DNA of 10,532 bases from an uncultured Clostridia bacterium (GTDB taxonomy: Bacteria; Bacillota; Clostridia; Lachnospirales; Lachnospiraceae). Below, one piece after another: positions 6,241 through 10,532 of the stretch (the stretch's first letter is position 1; the number at the start of each line of letters is the position of its first letter). The notes under the pieces were generated by a model. That model did no database searches and had not been told where the DNA came from. It saw only the letters and a program-made list of their open reading frames with translations. The position numbers were made by a program, and so were the translations under genes. The DNA is taken from NCBI GenBank assembly GCA_946620335.1, contig CAMONF010000324.1:1-10532 (forward strand). Reading direction: 5' to 3'.

Positions 6241-6767
6241 CAAATAAGAACAGCGCCATCCGGCTCCTCATCGGATGCGTGATCGTAGTCCTGCTGGGCT
6301 GCATTTACGCGGCCGTGCGCAAGGCCACAGCCGAGGAGGAGCAGGCGGGGCGGGAGACATTGATCCCGCTGACGGCAGACCGCATAGCCGGTCTGGCCTG
6401 GAATGGTCCGGACGGAACCTCCTTCGATTTTGAGAGGAAGGACGGCGTCTGGACGAGAAGCGACGAGGCTGATTTTCCGGTCAACCAGACGGCTCTCAAC
6501 AGCCTGGCGGCGGGTGTGACGGGCATCGGAATCTATCAGACCATGGAGGACGTCACGGACCTGGCCCAGTACGGGCTGGCGGAGCCGGCGGTCACCTTCA
6601 CGGTGACGGATACCGACGGGAAATCCATGACGGCGGCCATTGGGAATGCCAACGAGACAGCCGGATCGGTCTACGCATACCTGACTGAGGACCCGGGGAC
6701 CGTCTACTCGGTCCTGGTCAGCCTGAAGACGAATTTTGATGTGACAGAGGAGGACCTGCGGGGATAA
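6237..6767 (+). CDS. DUF4340 domain protein, short form
   Basis: A 176-aa protein with one N-terminal hydrophobic segment (about residues 8-27) and an outward-facing domain of the DUF4340 type, recognisable from DRIAGLAW, FERKDGVWTRSDEADFPVNQ and the YGLAEPAVTFTVTDTDGK stretch. DUF4340 proteins often sit beside GldG-like subunits, and here the ATG overlaps the GldG stop (ATGA, with AGGAGGAG at 6223-6230). An LLGC sequence (residues 19-22) could be a lipobox, but the hydrophobic residues continue after it, so a plain membrane anchor is as likely. It is short: members I know often carry a longer or second copy of this region. I see no continuation in the 60 bases after the TAA that would point to a frameshift. 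Function unknown; presumed accessory subunit of the ABC system. Confidence 0.8.
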   Translation: MTNKNSAIRLLIGCVIVVLLGCIYAAVRKATAEEEQAGRETLIPLTADRIAGLAWNGPDGTSFDFERKDGVWTRSDEADFPVNQTALNSLAAGVTGIGIYQTMEDVTDLAQYGLAEPAVTFTVTDTDGKSMTAAIGNANETAGSVYAYLTEDPGTVYSVLVSLKTNFDVTEEDLRG

Positions 6768-6827
6768 AAGGGCCGGAGAGGCTTGGCGATTCTGCAGGAT
6801 TTTGGCAGATACTAAAAGGAGGAAGGC

Positions 6828-7325
6828 ATGAGAATAGGCAGCGGATATGACGTACACAGACTCACGGAAGGACGGAAGCTGATCATCGGAGGCGTGGAGA
6901 TCCCTTACGAGAAGGGGCTCCTTGGCCATTCGGACGCGGACGTTCTCCTGCACGCCATCATGGACGCCCTGCTGGGGGCGGCGGCGCTGGGGGACATCGG
7001 TCTTCATTTTCCGGACTCGGATCCGGCCTATGAGGGGGCGGATTCAAGGGCCCTGCTCAGGGAGGTCGGAAGGCTTCTGCGGGCCAAAGGCTACCGGGTC
7101 GGCAACGTGGACGCCACCATCATCGCCCAGCGGCCGAAAATGAGGCCCCACATCGAGGCCATGCGGGCCAATATCGCCGCGGACCTCGGGGTGCTGCCGG
7201 ACAGGATCAACGTCAAAGCCACCACGGAGGAGGGACTCGGCTTCACGGGGGCCGGCGAAGGCATCGCGGCCCAGGCGGTGGCCCTCATCGAGGAGGCATC
7301 TTCCGGCGGAATAATACAACTCTAA
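6828..7325 (+). CDS. ispF: 2-C-methyl-D-erythritol 2,4-cyclodiphosphate synthase
   Basis: Fifth step of the non-mevalonate isoprenoid pathway: it cyclises CDP-methylerythritol 2-phosphate with release of CMP. At 165 aa it has the normal family length. Metal ligands are Asp8 and His10 in GYDVHRL and His42 after GHSDADVLLHA; ALGDIGLHFPDSD (53-65) and NVKATTEEGLGFTGAGEG (128-145) are the family's substrate-binding signatures. AAGGAGG (6816-6822) stands 5 bases before ATG 6828. ispD, often adjacent or fused, is not in the window. The gene follows the DUF4340 gene by 60 bases with no terminator visible, so it may be read through from the ABC operon. Confidence 0.97.
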   Translation: MRIGSGYDVHRLTEGRKLIIGGVEIPYEKGLLGHSDADVLLHAIMDALLGAAALGDIGLHFPDSDPAYEGADSRALLREVGRLLRAKGYRVGNVDATIIAQRPKMRPHIEAMRANIAADLGVLPDRINVKATTEEGLGFTGAGEGIAAQAVALIEEASSGGIIQL

Positions 7326-7359
7326 GACAGGGGAGAGGGCACATCCCTCCCTGAAAGTC

Positions 7360-7388
7360 TTGTAAAAAAAAGGAACTTCTGATAGACT
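7360..7388 (+). promoter_or_regulatory. Possible promoter of the cysE-cysS-mrnC-rlmB operon
   Basis: TTGTAA (7360-7365), a 17-base A-rich spacer, and TAGACT (7383-7388) with an upstream TGA forming an extended -10; each hexamer matches 4 of 6 consensus bases. The A-tract makes this the most AT-rich part of the ispF-cysE gap. The transcript would start near 7395, right before a small hairpin ACCGG/CCGGT (7399-7416). I see no T-box leader, although cysteine operons of Bacillota often have one. Confidence 0.45.
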
Positions 7389-7457
7389 GAATGAGTGTAC
7401 CGGCCGGATGACCGGTGTGTATTGCTGTCGTAAAATGCTGGAAAGGAGCTGCTATAC

Positions 7458-8267
7458 ATGGGCTGGTTTTCGGATCTGAAAGAGACCTATGCGGTTTATA
7501 AAGAGCGGGATCCCGCTATCCGCACCTACTGGGATGTTCTTCTTTATCCGTGCTACCGATGTATGCGCCTCTACAGGAGGGCCCATAAGCACTGGGTCGC
7601 GGGGCATCTGTGGCGGGCCAGGTTCATTTCCCAGATGGCGGTCCGGCAGACAGGCATCGAGATCCATCCCGGCGCGGTGATCGGAAAGGGCTTTTTCATC
7701 GACCACGGCACAGGCGTCGTGATCGGCGAGACCACCATCATCGGAGACAACGTGACCCTCTACCAGGGCGTCACCCTGGGCGGTACCGGCAAGGAGCAGG
7801 GCAAGCGCCATCCGACGCTGGAGGACGGCGTCATGGTCTCGGCCGGCGCCAAGGTCCTGGGCTCCATCACCATCGGGGCCAATTCCAAGATCGGCGCGGG
7901 GTCGGTGGTCCTGAAAAACGTACCCCCCAACTGCACGGTCGTGGGCGTCCCGGGACGCGTCGTCAGGATGCACAACCAGGTGGTGCCCAGAGAGACCATC
8001 AACCAGACAGACCTGCCCGACCCGGTCCTCGAGGACCTCAAGGTCCTGAGGCGGGCCAACAACGAGCTCATCAACCGGCTCCTCACCTTGGCAGGGGAGG
8101 TCCGCGAGCTCAGGAACCTGGCAGGAAAGAAAGGGTCGGCGACCCGCCTGGCGGATTCGGAAGTCTCTGAGACGGGGAAGCAGGAGCAGCTGCCCTTCGA
8201 GCTCACGCCTGGGGACGACCGGGAATATGATGAAGTGAAGGACTGCGTTTTCGCGGATAACATATAA
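7458..8267 (+). CDS. cysE: Serine O-acetyltransferase with C-terminal extension
   Basis: Transfers acetyl from acetyl-CoA to serine, giving O-acetylserine for cysteine synthesis. The 269-aa protein has a short N-terminal helical part (residues 1-60) of the Bacillus type, then a left-handed beta-helix of hexapeptide repeats (about 66-168). Catalytic histidines are seen as His83 in DHGTG and His118 in KRHPTL, with the VTLGGTG loop (105-111). After the core come about 100 further residues: LPDPV (186-190), a leucine-rich stretch with coiled-coil character (about 190-222), and a polar, acidic tail. The start has AAAGGAG (7442-7448) 9 bases upstream. cysS follows after 17 bases. The core function is confident; the role of the tail is unknown. 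Confidence 0.95.
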   Translation: MGWFSDLKETYAVYKERDPAIRTYWDVLLYPCYRCMRLYRRAHKHWVAGHLWRARFISQMAVRQTGIEIHPGAVIGKGFFIDHGTGVVIGETTIIGDNVTLYQGVTLGGTGKEQGKRHPTLEDGVMVSAGAKVLGSITIGANSKIGAGSVVLKNVPPNCTVVGVPGRVVRMHNQVVPRETINQTDLPDPVLEDLKVLRRANNELINRLLTLAGEVRELRNLAGKKGSATRLADSEVSETGKQEQLPFELTPGDDREYDEVKDCVFADNI

Positions 8268-8284
8268 ATTCGAGGAGAAGTATT

Positions 8285-9685
8285 ATGAAGATTTTTAATA
8301 CCATGACGAGAAGGAAAGAGGAGTTCGTACCCATCGAGCCGGGCAAGGTCCGGATGTACGTCTGCGGCCCCACCGTCTACAACCTGATCCACATCGGCAA
8401 TGCCCGTCCCATGATTGTATTTGACACCTTCCGCAGGTATCTGGAGCACAAGGGCTATGAGGTCAACTTCGTCTCCAACTTTACCGACGTGGACGACAAG
8501 ATCATCAAGGCCTCCGTGGAGGAGGGCGTGACCAGCGACGAGATCGCGGAGCGCTACATCGCCGAGTGCAAGAAGGACATGGAGGGCATGAACGTCCGTC
8601 CCGCCACGGTCCATCCCAGGGCTACCCAGGAGATCGACGGCATGATCAACATGATCGGCACCCTGATCGACAAGGGCCACGCCTACGTGAAGAACGGCAC
8701 CGTCTATTTCGCCACCAGGAGCTTCGCCCAGTACGGCAAGCTCTCCGGCAAGAACCTGGACGAGCTGCGCAGCGGATTCAGGAACCTCAAGGTCTCCGGC
8801 GAGGAGGAGAAGGCCGATCCGCTGGATTTCGTCCTCTGGAAGCCCCGCAAGGAAGGGGAGCCGGCCTGGGAATATCCCTGGAGCGAGGGCCGTCCCGGCT
8901 GGCACATCGAGTGCTCCGTCATGAGCAAGCGCTACCTGGGCGAGGAGATCGACATCCATGCCGGCGGCGAGGACCTTATCTTCCCCCACCATGAGAATGA
9001 GATCGCCCAGTCCGAGTGCTGCTCCGACAAGCGCTTCGCCCGCTACTGGATGCACAATGCTTTCCTCAACATCGACGGCACCAAGATGTCCAAGTCTCTG
9101 GGCAACTTCTTCACGGTCCGCGACATTGCCGCCAAGTATGACCTCCAGGTCCTCCGCCTCTTCATGCTCTCCGCCCACTACAGGAGCCCGCTGAACTTCT
9201 CCGCCGAGCTCATGGAGTCCGCGAGAAGCTCCCTGGAGAGGATCCGCCGCGCGGCTACACGCCTGACTGACCTGGCAGCCGTTGCCGGGGAGGCACATGA
9301 GGACGAGTCCGCCAAGATCGAGGCCGCAAAGGCTTTCGTGGACAAATTCGACGAGAAGATGGACGACGACAACAACACCGCCGACGCCCTCTCCGTGGTC
9401 TTCGACCTGGTCCGCTTCGCCAACACCGAGGTAAATGAAAACAGCTCCAGGGAACTGGTGGCCGTAGTCACCGATATTCTCAGGGAGCTGACCGATGTGC
9501 TGGGCCTCATCGTTTTCGTCAAGGAGGAACTCCTGGACGCTGACATCGAAGCCCTGATCGAAGAGCGCCAGGCCGCCAGAAAGGCTAAGAACTACGCCCG
9601 TGCGGACGAGATCAGAAACGAGCTGAAGGAAAAGGGCATTGAGCTCATGGACACACGCGAGGGTGTGAAGTGGAAGAGAATCTGA
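8285..9685 (+). CDS. cysS: Cysteinyl-tRNA synthetase
   Basis: Class I aminoacyl-tRNA synthetase that charges tRNA-Cys; 466 aa, normal length. The catalytic HIGH motif appears as HIGN (36-39) and KMSKS at 267-271. The zinc site that selects cysteine is complete: Cys27 (CGPTVYN), Cys210 (WHIECS), His235 and Glu239 (HHENE). A DALR-type helical domain and a C-terminal region ending ELMDTREGVKWKRI follow. AGGAG (8273-8277) lies 7 bases before the ATG. The last 16 bases overlap the start of mrnC, so the two are probably translationally coupled. Confidence 0.97.
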   Translation: MKIFNTMTRRKEEFVPIEPGKVRMYVCGPTVYNLIHIGNARPMIVFDTFRRYLEHKGYEVNFVSNFTDVDDKIIKASVEEGVTSDEIAERYIAECKKDMEGMNVRPATVHPRATQEIDGMINMIGTLIDKGHAYVKNGTVYFATRSFAQYGKLSGKNLDELRSGFRNLKVSGEEEKADPLDFVLWKPRKEGEPAWEYPWSEGRPGWHIECSVMSKRYLGEEIDIHAGGEDLIFPHHENEIAQSECCSDKRFARYWMHNAFLNIDGTKMSKSLGNFFTVRDIAAKYDLQVLRLFMLSAHYRSPLNFSAELMESARSSLERIRRAATRLTDLAAVAGEAHEDESAKIEAAKAFVDKFDEKMDDDNNTADALSVVFDLVRFANTEVNENSSRELVAVVTDILRELTDVLGLIVFVKEELLDADIEALIEERQAARKAKNYARADEIRNELKEKGIELMDTREGVKWKRI

Positions 9686-10098
9686 CATTTGTACCTGACA
9701 AGACAGAGGCGGAGGCGATGGCCTACTCGCCTCTTGTTCTTGCTTTTTTGGGGGATGCGGCCTACGAACTGGCCATACGCACCATGATCGTCTCCAGGGG
9801 CAACGGCCGGCCCAATGACCTGAACAGGAAATCCAGCCGGCTGGTCCGGGCCCACGCCCAGTCCCTGGCCATGGACGTCATTGAGCCCATCCTCACGGAG
9901 ACCGAGGAGAACATTTACCGCCGGGGACGGAACGCCAAGTCCAACACCATGGCCAAGAACGCGACCATGGGTGACTACCGCCGGGCCACCGGCTTTGAAG
10001 CCCTGATCGGCTACCTCTATCTGACCGGTCAGGAGGAACGGATGCTTGAGATCATCCGGTTGGGAGTGCTGGAGAATGAAAAACAATTCAGGAAATGA
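9670..10098 (+). CDS. mrnC: Mini-ribonuclease III (23S rRNA maturation)
   Basis: Dimeric RNase III-fold enzyme lacking the double-stranded RNA-binding domain; in B. subtilis it matures the ends of 23S rRNA. The 142-aa length fits. Conserved elements are LGDAAYEL (residues 27-34, acidic Asp29 and Glu33), the RPNDLNRKSS segment (47-56), RRGRNAKS (84-91) and GFEALIGYLYL (108-118, Glu110). I take GTG 9670 as start, inside the end of cysS, with a weak GAGGGTG site (9659-9665) upstream. ATG 9718 is an alternative with GGAGG only 2 bases away, which is too close, and it would drop 16 residues. Position between cysS and rlmB is the conserved one. Confidence 0.92.
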   Translation: MEENLTFVPDKTEAEAMAYSPLVLAFLGDAAYELAIRTMIVSRGNGRPNDLNRKSSRLVRAHAQSLAMDVIEPILTETEENIYRRGRNAKSNTMAKNATMGDYRRATGFEALIGYLYLTGQEERMLEIIRLGVLENEKQFRK

Positions 10099-10532
10099 AG
10101 ACAGAAAATACGGCGCCGGCCGCCGCGCGGGCGGTGACAAGGCCGGCAGAGGCGCCGGTGAAAAGGGACGTGGATTCTCCCGCCGAGCAGCCGGTGAGCG
10201 CTCCGAGAGACCCGCGAGGACAGAACGGGCAGAGGAAGCCCGTGTTCGGGCCGACCGCGCCATCATCCCGGACGAGATCCGGGAGGAGAGCGGCCAGACC
10301 GACCGCTTGGAGGGCAAGAACCCGGTCCTTGAGGCTTACCGCGCCGGCCGCTGCGTCGACAAGCTCTTCGTTCAGGAGAACTTCCACGACAGCGGAATTC
10401 AGTCCATCCTCCGGGAGGCCAGAAAGACAGATACCATCGTGCGCTTTGTGACCAAGGCGCGCCGGGACGCCATGCCCCAGCCCGGCCATCCCCAGGGCGT
10501 CATCCCCCAGGTGGCCGCCTTCCGCTATTCGG
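10076..10532 (+). CDS. rlmB: 23S rRNA 2'-O-ribose methyltransferase (RlmB/TrmH family), N-terminal part
   Basis: SpoU/TrmH-family methyltransferase, cut by the window end; 152 residues are visible. The start ATG 10076 lies inside mrnC (23-base overlap), with GGGAG (10062-10066) 9 bases upstream. From about residue 77 the SpoU substrate-binding domain is clear: RLEGKNPVLEAYRAGR, then KLFVQEN, and near the edge HPQGVIPQVAAF, which in RlmB precedes the knotted catalytic domain (outside the window). Before it are about 70 residues rich in Gly, Arg, Glu and Lys with no hydrophobic core, most likely a disordered, RNA-binding tail. The family assignment rests on the domain and on gene order; other TrmH paralogues cannot be fully excluded without the catalytic half. 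Confidence 0.88.
   Translation, partial: MKNNSGNEDRKYGAGRRAGGDKAGRGAGEKGRGFSRRAAGERSERPARTERAEEARVRADRAIIPDEIREESGQTDRLEGKNPVLEAYRAGRCVDKLFVQENFHDSGIQSILREARKTDTIVRFVTKARRDAMPQPGHPQGVIPQVAAFRYS

Noticed and set aside
4708..6243. A 511-codon open frame on the - strand opposite the GldG-like gene
   Set aside because: Same effect of codon bias. The product is rich in Gly, His, Arg and Val with no family pattern, and the + strand gene is clear.
6783..6812. Promoter-like TTGGCG-18-GATACT before ispF
   Set aside because: Both hexamers are weak and the spacing is not ideal; readthrough from the upstream operon explains ispF expression equally well.
7335..7349. Small hairpin GAGGG/CCCTC after ispF as a terminator
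   Set aside because: Only 5 bp and no T-run follows, so intrinsic termination is unlikely.
7326..7457. A T-box or cysteine-responsive leader before cysE
   Set aside because: The gap is short and has no T-box sequence, no specifier stem and no terminator.
7760..9688. A 642-codon open frame on the - strand opposite cysE/cysS
   Set aside because: It lies fully antisense to two well-identified genes. GC-rich third codon positions leave few stops on the opposite strand, and the translation shows no recognisable domain.
10095..10451. A 118-codon + strand frame at the mrnC end
   Set aside because: It is the wrong frame of rlmB. The frame starting at ATG 10076 contains the SpoU substrate-binding domain and stays open to the window end.

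Overview
The window (10,532 bp, GC-rich) looks like the chromosome of a high-GC member of the Clostridia (Bacillota). The evidence is strong AAAGGAGG-type ribosome-binding sites, use of TTG and GTG starts, a clostridial-type phenylacetate-CoA ligase/ACT pair, a GldA/GldF/GldG/DUF4340 ABC cluster, and a cysE-cysS-mrnC-rlmB run in the order known from Bacillus subtilis. All genes lie on the + strand. I see no phage, plasmid, CRISPR, tRNA, rRNA or transposase gene.

Layout. (1) 1-374: the 3' end of endonuclease III (nth). (2) 375-611: an intergenic region with a perfect 39-bp inverted repeat (378-460) that looks like a REP/MITE-type element, then a likely promoter with a palindrome between its -35 and -10. 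(3) 612-2441: a phenylacetate/aryl-acid CoA ligase and a tandem-ACT-domain protein, probably one transcript. (4) 2442-2895: 454 bp without a convincing protein gene. It holds two 30-bp direct repeats exactly 70 bp apart that each fold into the same bulged hairpin, further hairpins, a possible promoter, a strong intrinsic terminator (2676-2716), and a chain of hairpins leading to the next ribosome-binding site. This is the least explained part of the window. (5) 2896-6767: a four-gene ABC-2 export-type operon (ATPase, permease, GldG-like extracytoplasmic subunit, short DUF4340 protein), closely packed with two ATGA overlaps. (6) 6828-10532: ispF, cysE, cysS, mrnC and the 5' part of rlmB, i.e. 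isoprenoid synthesis, cysteine synthesis, cysteine tRNA charging and 23S rRNA maturation/modification.

How the genes work together. PaaK-type ligase activates an aryl acid to its CoA thioester, and the ACT protein next to it is a plausible amino-acid sensor. The ABC cluster should form one membrane complex with a cytoplasmic ATPase and two membrane-anchored outward-facing proteins; its substrate is unknown. CysE supplies O-acetylserine for cysteine, CysS loads cysteine onto tRNA, MrnC trims 23S rRNA and RlmB methylates it. cysS, mrnC and rlmB overlap, so they are almost certainly cotranslated.

Most of the window is ordinary housekeeping sequence. The observations most worth following are the paired-repeat/structured-RNA candidate at 2442-2716, the hairpin-rich leader at 2717-2895, and the 39-bp palindrome at 378-460.
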